Source: Clostridia bacterium
Lineage (GTDB): Bacteria; Bacillota; Clostridia; Christensenellales; CAG-138
Direction: 5' to 3'
Assembly (NCBI GenBank): GCA_030533005.1
Contig: JAUNJX010000007.1
Span: 1 to 64,000, forward strand
DNA: 64,000 nt
The notes under the pieces were generated by a model. It was not told the origin of the DNA, made no database searches, and worked only from the letters and a program-made list of their open reading frames with translations. A program made the position numbers and the translations under genes. Position 1 is the first letter of the stretch. Every line of letters begins with the position of its first letter. Below are positions 8,343-17,154 of the stretch, one piece after another.

Positions 8343-9389
8343 ATGAAGAAACACATTGCGATTCTCCTCGTTGCTTTGATGGCGCTCTCCCTCGTTGCCT
8401 GCGCCGCTCCCGCCCCCGCCGCCGCTCCCGCTGCGCCCGCAGCCGAGCCCGCCCCTGCTGCCGCCGAGCCTGCCGCTCCCGCAGCTGAGCCCGCTCCCGC
8501 CGCCGAAGGCCCCATCAAGGTCGGCATCATCAACAACGACCCCAACGAGTCCGGCTATCGTACCGCCAACGACAAGGATATGAAGGCCACCTTCACCGCG
8601 GAAAACGGCTATGACGCGTCCTTCGCTTACAGCCTGAAGAACGACGAGCAGATCGCCGCCGCACAGAAGTTCATTCAGGACGAAGTCGATTATCTTCTGA
8701 TCTCCGCTGCCGGCACCTCCGGCTGGGATTCCGTGCTGCAGGACGCACAGGCCGCCGGCATCAAGGTCATCCTGTTCGACCGCACCATCGACGCTGACGT
8801 AAGCCTGTATGAAGCTTCCATCGTTTCCGACATGGCGCTTGAAGGCAAGACCGCCGTTGATTGGCTAGCCACGCAGGGTCTTAGCGAGTACAACGTGATC
8901 CACATTCAGGGCGTTATGGGTTCCTCCGCACAGATCGGCCGTACCGGCGCGCTGGACGAAATGGTCGCCGCCAATGCCAACTGGACGCTCGTGACCCAGC
9001 AGACCGCCGAGTGGAACGCCGAGACCGCGCAGCAGATCGTGCAGGCCGTCATCGACTCCGGCAAAGCCTTCAACGTCATTTATGCTGAGAACGACGACAT
9101 GGCAAAGGGCGCCGTCGCAGCGCTCGACAAGGCGAACATCTCCCACGGCGTAGGCAAGGACGTTATCGTCATGGGCTTTGACTGCAACAAGTGGGCGCTC
9201 GAGGAGCTGCTTGCCGGCAACTGGAACTACGACGGTCAGTGCAACCCCTTCCAGGCTTCCTATATCGACAGCATCATCAAGGATCTTGAGCAGGGCGTAG
9301 CACCCGCCGAGAAGGTCGTCGTCATGGTGGAAAAGGGCTTTGACGCCAGCACCATCACCCAGGAGGACGTTGACACCTACGGCATCTAA
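8343..9389 (+). CDS. Sugar ABC transporter substrate-binding lipoprotein (YtfQ-like)
   Basis: 348 residues. The lipoprotein signal peptide ends LSLVAC (Cys20) and is followed by an Ala/Pro/Glu-rich spacer of about 35 residues that tethers the binding domain away from the membrane. The mature domain is a type I periplasmic-binding protein of the galactofuranose/ribose class (KFIQDEVDYLLISAAGTSGW, VILFDR, GSSAQIGRTGAL, VIYAENDDMAKG). It is a paralogue of the sensor lipoprotein upstream. GGAAGGG precedes the ATG. A large stem-loop separates it from the ATPase gene, consistent with binding protein being made in excess. Galactose-type sugars are a reasonable guess given galK and galM nearby. Confidence 0.87.
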   Translation: MKKHIAILLVALMALSLVACAAPAPAAAPAAPAAEPAPAAAEPAAPAAEPAPAAEGPIKVGIINNDPNESGYRTANDKDMKATFTAENGYDASFAYSLKNDEQIAAAQKFIQDEVDYLLISAAGTSGWDSVLQDAQAAGIKVILFDRTIDADVSLYEASIVSDMALEGKTAVDWLATQGLSEYNVIHIQGVMGSSAQIGRTGALDEMVAANANWTLVTQQTAEWNAETAQQIVQAVIDSGKAFNVIYAENDDMAKGAVAALDKANISHGVGKDVIVMGFDCNKWALEELLAGNWNYDGQCNPFQASYIDSIIKDLEQGVAPAEKVVVMVEKGFDASTITQEDVDTYGI

Positions 9390-9422
9390 ACGTATACTGT
9401 AGCTGCAACATCAATTGACTTG

Positions 9423-9476
9423 TACACGCGGTACGGCGAATATGGATAGTATGTCCGTGTATCCGCACCGCGTGTA
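9423..9476 (+). other. Stem-loop between binding-protein and ATPase genes
   Basis: Perfect ten-base arms TACACGCGGT / ACCGCGTGTA enclose a second smaller pair GGATA / TATCC. No strong T-run follows, so it is more likely an mRNA-stabilising or partly terminating structure than a full terminator. Such structures often keep the upstream binding-protein message in excess over the membrane components. Confidence 0.7.
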
Positions 9477-9556
9477 TTCTTTCACCGAAAAACACGCAAC
9501 GATACAAAACACCGCATACAGGCTCGACATTCGATGATGTAGGGAGGCAAAACGCT

Positions 9557-11071
9557 ATGCAAGAGGGCGCGATACTCGAGATGCGCGGCATCTCTAAATA
9601 TTTCCCCGGCGTGCGTGCCCTTCAAGATGTGGACTTTACCCTGCGCGGGGGCGATATTCACGCATTGATGGGAGAAAACGGCGCCGGAAAATCGACTTTG
9701 ATCAAGGTATTGACCGGCGTTTATCCGAAGGACGCGGGGCAGGTCTTTATGAAGGACAGCGCAAAGCCCGTATCCATCAAATCACCGCAGGATGCGCAAA
9801 AGCTGGGCATCAGCACCGTATATCAGGAAATTACGCTTTGTCCCAACCTCACGGTTGCGGAGAACATGTATATAGGAAGAACCAAGGGCGCGCTCACCAA
9901 CTGGAAGCAGATCAACGCGCGCGCGGGCAGCATGCTCGAATCCCTCGGGATACCCGCGGAACCCACACAGCAGCTTGCAAGCTGTTCCATCGCCGTGCAG
10001 CAGATGGTCGCCATCGCGCGCGCAGTGGACATGGAATGCAAGGTGCTGATCCTCGACGAGCCAACCTCGTCGCTGGATGAGCGTGAGGTCACCAAGCTCT
10101 TTACGCTCATGCGCGATCTCAAGGCGCGGGGCGTGGGCATCATCTTTGTCACGCATTTCTTGGAACAGGTCTACGAGGTGTGCGACCGCATCACCGTGCT
10201 TCGGGACGGCAAGCTCGTAGGCGAATATGTGATAGACGACCTGCCGCGCGTGCAGCTTGTTTCCAAAATGCTCGGCAAGGAGCTGGACGATCTTTCCGGC
10301 ATGCAGAAGGTTGAAACGGCATTTGCCGAAAAAGACGCGCAAGCCCCCGTGCTGGAGGCCGAACAGCTCGCAAGCATCGCGGGCGTCAAGCCCTTCGACT
10401 TTACGATACGCAAGGGCGAGGTCAACGGCTTTACGGGGCTTTTGGGCTCCGGCCGAAGCGAGTGCGTGCGCGCCATCTACGGCGCGGACAAAACCACGGG
10501 CGGCGTGGTGAAGATGAACGGCAAAAGGGTCAAAATCGCCAAGCCCCTGGACGCCATGAAAAACGGCATCAGCTATCTTCCCGAGGATCGCAAGCGCGAC
10601 GGGATCGTAGGCGATCTCTCCGTCCGGGAAAATATCATACTCGCCCTGCAAGTGATGAAAGGCTTTTTTAAGCCGTTTACAAGGGCGCAGGCGGAAGCCT
10701 TCGCGGACGAATACATCAAGCTGCTGGACATCAAGACGGCTTCCTCCGATACGCCGATCAAATCGCTTTCGGGCGGCAACCAGCAGAAGGTCATACTGGC
10801 TCGCGGCCTTTTGTCCAATCCCGTGTATCTCATTCTCGACGAACCGACGCGCGGTATCGACGTAGGCACCAAGGTGGATATTCAAAAGCTGGTGCTCAAG
10901 CTTGCAAGCGAAGGCAAAAGCATCACCTTCATTTCCTCCGAAACCGACGAAATGCTGCGCACCTGCTCACGCCTCATCGTCATGCGCGACCGCAGGGTCG
11001 TAGGCGAGCTTAGCGGCGCAGAGCTTACGCAAAACAGGATCATGACCACGATTGCCGGAGGTGACGAATAA
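9557..11071 (+). CDS. Sugar ABC transporter ATP-binding protein (MglA/YtfR type)
   Basis: 504 residues with two fused nucleotide-binding domains, as usual for carbohydrate uptake ATPases of this class. Domain 1 has Walker A GENGAGKST, Q-loop SPQDAQKLGISTVYQE and Walker B VLILDEPTSSLD. Domain 2 has the degenerate Walker A region GLLGSGRSECVRA typical of the family, signature SGGNQQKV and Walker B YLILDEPTRGID. It energises sugar uptake through the two permeases that follow. The stop codon overlaps the next start closely (TAATG), indicating translational coupling. Confidence 0.93.
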   Translation: MQEGAILEMRGISKYFPGVRALQDVDFTLRGGDIHALMGENGAGKSTLIKVLTGVYPKDAGQVFMKDSAKPVSIKSPQDAQKLGISTVYQEITLCPNLTVAENMYIGRTKGALTNWKQINARAGSMLESLGIPAEPTQQLASCSIAVQQMVAIARAVDMECKVLILDEPTSSLDEREVTKLFTLMRDLKARGVGIIFVTHFLEQVYEVCDRITVLRDGKLVGEYVIDDLPRVQLVSKMLGKELDDLSGMQKVETAFAEKDAQAPVLEAEQLASIAGVKPFDFTIRKGEVNGFTGLLGSGRSECVRAIYGADKTTGGVVKMNGKRVKIAKPLDAMKNGISYLPEDRKRDGIVGDLSVRENIILALQVMKGFFKPFTRAQAEAFADEYIKLLDIKTASSDTPIKSLSGGNQQKVILARGLLSNPVYLILDEPTRGIDVGTKVDIQKLVLKLASEGKSITFISSETDEMLRTCSRLIVMRDRRVVGELSGAELTQNRIMTTIAGGDE

Positions 11072-12186
11072 TGCCTTCCATGGAAAATAAACCCAAGGCG
11101 ACAGCCGCCGGAAAGCTTCCCGCTGCGCTGCTGGGGCTTGCCAAGCACCAGATATTCATCCCGATCGCGGCGCTTATGATACTCATACTCTTTAACCTGA
11201 TCGCCGACCCCTCCTTCTTTACGATCACGCTCGACCAAAACAGCGCGGGCGATCCGGTGTATTCAGGCTATCTGATCACGATACTCGACAACGCCTCCGA
11301 GCTTGCCATACTCGCCATCGGCATGACGCTTGTGACGGCCGCCTCCGGCGGACAGGACATCAGCGTGGGCTCCGCGATCGCCATCAGCGGCAGCGTGGTG
11401 CTGCGCGTGCTGTGCGGAACCAATTCGCGCCCGGATACCCTGCAAACACCCATCATCGTCGCGTTCCTCGTCTGCTGCGTGGTGGCGATGCTCTTTGGCG
11501 CGTTCAACGGGGCGCTCGTCGCCTTCTTCAAGATACAGCCCATGGTAGCGACGCTCATTCTCTTTACGGCGGGTCGTTCCATCGCCGCGTGGATCAACAA
11601 CAACGAGCTGCCCATCATCAGCGACGCGGCGTTTGGCTACTACGGCAACTTCATTCCCGGCATACCCGTCCCGACGCCCATCTTCATCGCCATCGCCTGC
11701 ATGCTCGTGATCGCGCTGGCGCTAAAGTTCACCAACCTTGGCCTCTACACGCAGTCCGTCGGCATCAACGCCGAATCGTCAAGGCTCAACGGCATCAATC
11801 CGACCTGGGTCAAATTCATCACCTATGTGATTTTGGGGCTTTGCGTGGCGGTTGCAGGCTTCATTAAGGTAAGCCGCTTCTCCACCATCAACTATTCGGT
11901 CGTGGCAAAGGACATCGAGATGGACGCGATCCTCGCCGTCGCCCTTGGCGGCAACGCGCTAAGCGGGGGCAAGTTCAACATGTCCGCCTCCATTCTGGGC
12001 GCGTACGTTATCCAGTTCCTCACGACCACCTTGTTCAAGTTCAACGTCGTCTCAAGCGCGCTGCCCGCGTATAAGGCTGTCGTGGTCATCCTTCTGGTCG
12101 TTTTAAGCGCGCCCATCGTCAGGGACAAGATCTCGCAGCTCTGGAAAAAACGCACGCCCGCAAAAACAGTAAAGGAGGCGAACTAG
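11071..12186 (+). CDS. Sugar ABC transporter permease (YtfT-like)
   Basis: 371 residues with about eight to ten hydrophobic helices of the RbsC/AraH (BPD_transp_2) family. Characteristic segments are LAILAIGMTLVTAASGGQDIS near the N-terminus and ILAVALGGNALSGGKFNMSAS towards the C-terminus. It overlaps the ATPase gene by one base and is followed two bases later by a second permease, so the membrane channel is probably a heterodimer, as in YtfT/YjfF. Confidence 0.9.
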   Translation: MPSMENKPKATAAGKLPAALLGLAKHQIFIPIAALMILILFNLIADPSFFTITLDQNSAGDPVYSGYLITILDNASELAILAIGMTLVTAASGGQDISVGSAIAISGSVVLRVLCGTNSRPDTLQTPIIVAFLVCCVVAMLFGAFNGALVAFFKIQPMVATLILFTAGRSIAAWINNNELPIISDAAFGYYGNFIPGIPVPTPIFIAIACMLVIALALKFTNLGLYTQSVGINAESSRLNGINPTWVKFITYVILGLCVAVAGFIKVSRFSTINYSVVAKDIEMDAILAVALGGNALSGGKFNMSASILGAYVIQFLTTTLFKFNVVSSALPAYKAVVVILLVVLSAPIVRDKISQLWKKRTPAKTVKEAN

Positions 12187-12187
12187 G

Positions 12188-13219
12188 ATGTCTCTACGCA
12201 ATAACAAGGCGCTAAGGAATCTTTCCGACACCAATTTGCTCCTTTTCATCACCATCGTCGTGTTTTTCGTCATGTACGGCTGTGCGGTCGTGTTCCTTGG
12301 CTCCGGCTTTTTAAAGCCGCAGACCTTCTTCAACATCCTCAACGAGAACGCCGCCCTCATCATACTCTCCTGCGGCATGAGCCTCGTCATGATCACCGGC
12401 GGCATCGATATATCCGTCGGCATGGTGACAGCACTCGTGTGCATGAGCTGTGCGGTGCATCTTGACTATAACGGCGGCAGCGTTCCTACGGCGATATTGC
12501 TTGCATTGTTCGTCGGCCTCATGTTCGGCCTCGTGCAAGGCTTTTTGATCGCCTATCTGGAGATACAGCCCTTTATCGTGACGCTTGCGGGCATGTTCTT
12601 TGCAAAAGGCATGACCACCATCGTCAACGCCACCCAGTTCAACGTGGAGCATGAGGCATTCAAGGCGCTAAAGGCCACGCGGATCACGGTTCCGGGCATG
12701 GGCTCCCTCAACAAGCTTGGCAACTATGTGCCGGCCTATGTGGAGATCGGCGTGATCGTGGCGCTCATCGTCGTCGTGGTGCTGTTTGTGCTTCTCAAAT
12801 GGGTGAAGCTTGGGCGCAACTTCTATGCGGTCGGCGGCAACAACCAAAGCGCGAACATGCTGGGCATCAACGTCAAGCGGACGAAATTCCTGGCGCATCT
12901 GCTTTGCGGCCTGCTTGCCGGCATCGGCGGGTTCGTCTACTTCCTGCACGTCGGCTCCGGCTCCCCCTCGCACGCAAGCGGCGCGGAGATGAACGCCATC
13001 GCCTCCTCCATCATCGGCGGCACGATGCTTACCGGCGGCGTAGGCAATATCATAGGCACCTTCTTTGGCGTGCTGTCGCTTAGCACCATCAAGAACATCG
13101 TATCCTCGCTGGGGCTGGACGAAGCATGGTGGACCAACATCACCGTGGCCGCCATGATATGCCTGTTCCTTCTTATCCAAAGCGTCGTTTTGTCGCGCAA
13201 GAACAAACGAAAGCTGTAA
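12188..13219 (+). CDS. Sugar ABC transporter permease (YjfF-like)
   Basis: 343 residues, the second permease of the system and a paralogue of the preceding one. It has LIILSCGMSLVMITGGIDISVG, the family signature loop AVGGNNQSANMLGINVKR, and AIASSIIGGTMLTGGVGN in the conserved C-terminal region. It is the last gene of the transporter operon; a strong terminator follows 20 bases later. Confidence 0.9.
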   Translation: MSLRNNKALRNLSDTNLLLFITIVVFFVMYGCAVVFLGSGFLKPQTFFNILNENAALIILSCGMSLVMITGGIDISVGMVTALVCMSCAVHLDYNGGSVPTAILLALFVGLMFGLVQGFLIAYLEIQPFIVTLAGMFFAKGMTTIVNATQFNVEHEAFKALKATRITVPGMGSLNKLGNYVPAYVEIGVIVALIVVVVLFVLLKWVKLGRNFYAVGGNNQSANMLGINVKRTKFLAHLLCGLLAGIGGFVYFLHVGSGSPSHASGAEMNAIASSIIGGTMLTGGVGNIIGTFFGVLSLSTIKNIVSSLGLDEAWWTNITVAAMICLFLLIQSVVLSRKNKRKL

Positions 13220-13237
13220 GCAGGCAGGAAAACACAA

Positions 13238-13265
13238 AACGCTCCGATTTTTCGGGGCGTTTTTC
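13238..13265. terminator. Terminator at the end of the sugar transporter operon
   Basis: Ten-base arms AACGCTCCGA / TCGGGGCGTT with one wobble pair, followed by TTTTC. It lies between convergent genes and may also act on the minus-strand DUF3795 gene. Confidence 0.8.
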
Positions 13266-13273
13266 TTTGCAGC

Positions 13274-13798
13274 CTATTTTTCCCGCGCGCCGCTGTCGCA
13301 CGCTTTATTGACGGTCTCCTCCACGAGTGCCTGAAACGCCTTCCCTTTCTCCTTTAGGTCGCCCGACAGACCCTCCGCCCGGCGCATGATCGTCTGCAAG
13401 GTTCCTATATCCTGCCGTATGAACAGCTCGCACAAATACCGTTTCATGCGCCCGTTGTTGTAGCGTTCCAGCGCCACGGTGAGCATATCGGCTCGCTTTT
13501 CATAGTCCCGATACCACGCTTCCAGCCCCTGCGCGGCGACCGTCCCACAATTGCGCAGCTTTGCGTGATCCGTATTGAAATCACGAAAGTCGCTCATTTT
13601 CCCCAGCCTTGCGCAAGGGAAATCGCCGCACTGCCCGCAGTGGAGCAGCTGCTTTTCCCTGCAGCAATGGTGCACCTTGCAAGGATCCGTGTAATAACCG
13701 TCATGCGAACAGCCCGGGCATCTGCTCGTCCCCGCCGCGCAATAGCGCGGGCACAGCGCGCAGGGCATCCCGCAGTAACCGTATGCGTATGCCGTCAT
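13274..13798 (-). CDS. DUF3795 cysteine-rich protein
   Basis: 174 residues. The N-terminal third is very rich in cysteine in paired spacings (YCGMPCALCPRYC, RCPGCSH, CGQCGDFPC), the hallmark of DUF3795. It probably binds zinc or another metal; the function is unknown. The C-terminal part is helical and charged. There is no clear ribosome binding site. The gene follows the EamA exporter by 22 bases and may be translated from the same message. Confidence 0.8.
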   Translation of the reverse strand: MTAYAYGYCGMPCALCPRYCAAGTSRCPGCSHDGYYTDPCKVHHCCREKQLLHCGQCGDFPCARLGKMSDFRDFNTDHAKLRNCGTVAAQGLEAWYRDYEKRADMLTVALERYNNGRMKRYLCELFIRQDIGTLQTIMRRAEGLSGDLKEKGKAFQALVEETVNKACDSGAREK

Positions 13799-13820
13799 GC
13801 TTCAAGCCACCTCGCGTTTC

Positions 13821-14729
13821 TTAAGCCTTTTCTGCTTCGCTTGCCTGCCGCTCGCGCCGCAAGCCCAGATAATTTTCCACAACCACGCACACCAGAATCA
13901 CCGCAGCCCCCGCCAAACCCATAAGCCCCAGCCGTTCCCCCAGCAGCAAAAAGGAGAACAGCGCCGTAAGGACGGGCTGCGTGCATTGGAGCAATGACAC
14001 CGCCGAGGCGGAAAGGCCGCTCAACGCCACGTTTTGCAGCACATAGGCAAGGCAGGAGCAGATCAGCGCCAGATACAGCACCACAAGCCACGCCTGCGGT
14101 TCCACGCGGCCAAGCGCCGCAACATCGTCAAAGCAAAGCGCGGCGGCTACGCTGATGATGGCTGTCACGCCGGTTTGCGCCGCAGCCATGGCAACGGGTC
14201 CCAGGCGTGTGATGGAACGCTCCGAAAGCACCAGCGTCCCGGCGATAGACAGGGCGCACAGAAGCGAAAGCGCCTCGCCCAAGCCAAAGGTAAACGTCCC
14301 GCCGCCGCAGCAGAGCATATACAGCCCCGCCACAACGGCAAGCTGCACGGGCAGAGAGCGAAAGGGATATTTCCTTTTAAGCAGGAATACGGAAAGTATA
14401 GGCGCAAACAGCACCGGCAGCGACATCAAAAACCCCACGTTGGTCGCGGTGGTCAGTCCCAACGCGAGATTGCAGGATATATACGCAACGGCCATGCAAA
14501 GGCTGTTGGGCAGCCATGCCCCAACACCTGCCGCGCGAAGCTGTGCCACGGCCTTTTTGCCGCCAAATGCGAGCAGCAGAAGCGACGCCAGCGTAAAGCG
14601 GACAGCCAGACACCACAAAACGGTGATGCTCGCAAAACCCACCTTGGTAAGCGGATTGCCCAGCCCGTAGACCACGCTTTGCAGCAGTATACAGGCGATA
14701 TAGAGCCACTTCCTGTCCGTTTTTTGCAT
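13821..14729 (-). CDS. EamA-family (DMT superfamily) transporter
   Basis: 302 residues with ten predicted helices in two homologous five-helix halves. The first contains GLGNPLTKVGFASITVLWCLAVRF and the second VMAAAQTGVTAIISVAAALCF. DMT proteins export amino acids or other small metabolites; the substrate is not predictable. GAGG precedes the ATG by nine bases. AT-rich sequence upstream probably holds the promoter, but no clear -35/-10 pair stands out. Confidence 0.85.
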   Translation of the reverse strand: MQKTDRKWLYIACILLQSVVYGLGNPLTKVGFASITVLWCLAVRFTLASLLLLAFGGKKAVAQLRAAGVGAWLPNSLCMAVAYISCNLALGLTTATNVGFLMSLPVLFAPILSVFLLKRKYPFRSLPVQLAVVAGLYMLCCGGGTFTFGLGEALSLLCALSIAGTLVLSERSITRLGPVAMAAAQTGVTAIISVAAALCFDDVAALGRVEPQAWLVVLYLALICSCLAYVLQNVALSGLSASAVSLLQCTQPVLTALFSFLLLGERLGLMGLAGAAVILVCVVVENYLGLRRERQASEAEKA

Positions 14730-14837
14730 GAAAGCATCCTCGTTTTGCTAATTTTTTATATCATATCATATTCGTTTCGCCATATCTACAGCGCAAAATG
14801 GCCGAAGCTTATAATTTTTCCTGCCTTGCCGGCCAAT

Positions 14838-14874
14838 ACAAAAATGCCGCCGTGTGGGGTACACACAGCGGCAT
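14838..14874 (-). terminator. Terminator of the serC-serA operon
   Basis: Read on the minus strand, ATGCCGCTGTGTG pairs with CACACGGCGGCAT (13 pairs, one wobble) and is followed by TTTTTG. It ends the serine biosynthesis transcript before the divergent region upstream of the EamA gene. Confidence 0.85.
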
Positions 14875-14893
14875 CTGCTGTTTACCTTTTCGC

Positions 14894-15802
14894 TTATTTT
14901 ACGAAGCCCTCGATGATGTCCACGATCTCCGCGCCGATGCGCTTCTGCGCTTCCTTGGTGGCAGCGCCGATATGCGGCGTGCAGGAAACGGCAGGATGGC
15001 TGTAGAGCGCCTTATTCTTGGCGGGTTCCTCCGCGTACACGTCCAGACCTGCCGCGCGAACCTTGCCGCTGTCCAGCGCCTCAATCAAGGCAGCCTCATC
15101 CACGTTGTTGCCGCGGGAGGTGTTGATGAACACCACGCCGTCCTTCATCTTGGCGATGGTCTCTGCATTGATGAGGGGCTTGCCGTCGATGGCGGGGGTA
15201 TGCAAGGAAATGAAGTCGGACTTTGCGAGCAGCTCGTCCATCTCCACATAGCGCATGGTGTCGCACGCCAGACCGTCCACCTTATAGATGTCGTAAGCGA
15301 GCACGGTCATGCCCAAACCCTGCGCCATGCGACCCAGCGCCTGCCCGATGCGGCCGTAGCCGATCACGCCCAAGGTCTTGCCGCCGATCTCGATGCCCTT
15401 GCCGTAAGCCTTCTTTTCCCACTTGTCCTCGCGCATGGTGTGACCCGCGATGGAGATGTAGCGCGCGCAGGAGAACATGTGCGCCAACGCCAGCTCCGCA
15501 ACGGAATTGCTGGAAGCGCGCGGGGTATTCTTTACGGTGATGCCGTTTTCCTCGGCATACTTGACGTCGATGTTGTCAACGCCCACGCCGCCGCGGATGA
15601 TGAGCTTAAGCTTGCCGCCCTTGGCCGCGTCGATGTGCTCCTTGCGAACCTTGGTGGCGCTGCGGACGACGCAAGCGTCAAAATCCTTGAGTGCCGCACC
15701 CAGCTCGGCGGGTTCGTAGAACTGCTCCACAACCTCATGACCCTTCGCCTTCAACGCGGCGATGGCGTCCTTATCCATACCGTCGGTAATCAAAATACGC
15801 AT
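14894..15802 (-). CDS. serA: D-3-phosphoglycerate dehydrogenase
   Basis: First step of serine synthesis: oxidation of 3-phosphoglycerate with NAD. The 302 residues contain the substrate domain, the nucleotide-binding fold GKTLGVIGYGRIGQALGRMA, and the catalytic residues of the D-2-hydroxyacid dehydrogenase family (Arg in INTSRGNNVDE, the following Glu, His in TPHIGAATKEA). It lacks the C-terminal ACT domain, so it belongs to the short form without serine feedback through that domain. The ATG was chosen before RILITDG with AAAGGAG upstream. serC lies 25 bases upstream in the same operon. Confidence 0.9.
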   Translation of the reverse strand: MRILITDGMDKDAIAALKAKGHEVVEQFYEPAELGAALKDFDACVVRSATKVRKEHIDAAKGGKLKLIIRGGVGVDNIDVKYAEENGITVKNTPRASSNSVAELALAHMFSCARYISIAGHTMREDKWEKKAYGKGIEIGGKTLGVIGYGRIGQALGRMAQGLGMTVLAYDIYKVDGLACDTMRYVEMDELLAKSDFISLHTPAIDGKPLINAETIAKMKDGVVFINTSRGNNVDEAALIEALDSGKVRAAGLDVYAEEPAKNKALYSHPAVSCTPHIGAATKEAQKRIGAEIVDIIEGFVK

Positions 15803-15827
15803 GTCGTTTTTCTCCTTTATGCCTTGT

Positions 15828-16925
15828 TTATGCCTTGTAGTTTGCTTCAAAGTCCTTGAGGAACTTCACCAGCGCCTCCACGCCCTCCTTGGGCATGGCG
15901 TTGTAGGTGGAGGCACGAAGGCCGCCCACGCTCTTGTGACCCTTGAGGTTGTCAAAGCCCGCTGCCTTGGTGGCCGCCACGACCTCCGCGTCAAGCTCCT
16001 TGCTCGCGGTAACGAAGGGGATGTTCATCCAAGAGCGGAACTCCTTCTCCACCGTACCATTGAACATCTGGCTTGCATCCAAGAAATCGTACATGATCTT
16101 GGCCTTTTCGATGTTGCGCTTGTCCATGGCCTCCAAGCCGCCGATCTTCTTGAGATACTTGAACACCTGGCCGCAGACGTAGATGGACCAGCAGTTGGGG
16201 GTATTGTACATGGAGCCGTTGTCCGCGTGCGTCTTGTAGCTGCAATAGGTGGGCACCCAGGTGGGGAGCTCCGCCGTATCGCGGATGAGATCCTCGCGGA
16301 TGATGACGATGACCATGCCCGCGGGGCCGATGTTCTTCTGCACGCCGCCGTAGATCATGCCGTAATCGGACACGTTGCAGGGCTTGGAGAGGAACATGGA
16401 GGACTGATCGGAAACGAGGATCTTGCCCTTGGTGTTGGGCAGCTTCTGATAGGTGGTGCCGTGGATGGTCTCGTTCTCGCAGATATATACATAGTCCGCA
16501 TCGGGGCTGATGGGAAGATCGGAGCAATCGGGGATATAGCTGTAGTTCTTATCCTCGCTGGTGGCTACCAGATTGATCTTGCCGTACTTCTTGGCCTCCT
16601 GATACGCCTTCTTGGACCAGTTGCCCGTCACGATGTAGTCCGCCACGCCGTTCTTCATCAGGTTCATGGGGATCATGGCGAACTGCAGCGTCGCGCCGCC
16701 CTGAATGAACATGACCTTATAGTTGTCCGGGATCGCCATGAGCTCACGAAGATCCGCTTCCGCCTCATCGATGATCTTCTGGAAGACCTTGGAGCGATGG
16801 CTCATCTCCATCACGCACATGCCGGAGCCTTCGTAATTGAGCAGATTGTCCCTTACGCTTTCCAACACTTCCTCGGGAAGTATGGAGGGGCCTGCGGAGA
16901 AGTTGTAGATGCGGTCGTACTTCAT
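15828..16925 (-). CDS. serC: Phosphoserine aminotransferase
   Basis: Second step of serine synthesis, a PLP enzyme of fold type I. The N-terminus YNFSAGPSILPEEVLE is diagnostic. The PLP-binding Lys is in YGGVQKNIGPAGM, preceded by SDQSSMFLSKP. The C-terminus has GHKSVGGLRASTYNAMP. It is 365 residues long. The ATG before KYDRIYNF is preceded by AAAGGAG at eight bases; an upstream in-frame ATG would add 16 polar residues. A consensus-like promoter lies 75-105 bases upstream. Confidence 0.95.
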   Translation of the reverse strand: MKYDRIYNFSAGPSILPEEVLESVRDNLLNYEGSGMCVMEMSHRSKVFQKIIDEAEADLRELMAIPDNYKVMFIQGGATLQFAMIPMNLMKNGVADYIVTGNWSKKAYQEAKKYGKINLVATSEDKNYSYIPDCSDLPISPDADYVYICENETIHGTTYQKLPNTKGKILVSDQSSMFLSKPCNVSDYGMIYGGVQKNIGPAGMVIVIIREDLIRDTAELPTWVPTYCSYKTHADNGSMYNTPNCWSIYVCGQVFKYLKKIGGLEAMDKRNIEKAKIMYDFLDASQMFNGTVEKEFRSWMNIPFVTASKELDAEVVAATKAAGFDNLKGHKSVGGLRASTYNAMPKEGVEALVKFLKDFEANYKA

Positions 16926-16998
16926 TGTGGTTTCTCCTTTGTTATCTGTTTTTTTAGGTGTGTTTTTCATCATTTCGTGTGGAACTGCTAACGTCTTT

Positions 16999-17028
16999 AT
17001 TATAGCCCATACGCTATAGGAAATACAA
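16999..17028 (-). promoter_or_regulatory. Promoter of serC-serA
   Basis: On the minus strand TTGTAT, 18 bases, then a perfect TATAAT. The leader of about 65 bases shows no riboswitch-sized structure. Confidence 0.7.
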
Positions 17029-17139
17029 TATGTCTTATTTAATAAACTTATATATTTTGTACGCCATACAAAAATTTTGTTTCCGCAGAAAATCCAAGAC
17101 GGATCAGCGTTTTTTGCTAGTGCTTTTCCCCTGCGCGTG

Positions 17140-17148
17140 TGCTATATT
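17140..17148 (+). promoter_or_regulatory. Extended -10 promoter of galK, probably giving leaderless mRNA
   Basis: TGCTATATT ends six bases before the galK ATG, so transcription should start at or next to the start codon. No Shine-Dalgarno sequence is present. The -35 region is poor. Confidence 0.55.
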
Positions 17149-17154
17149 TACCTT

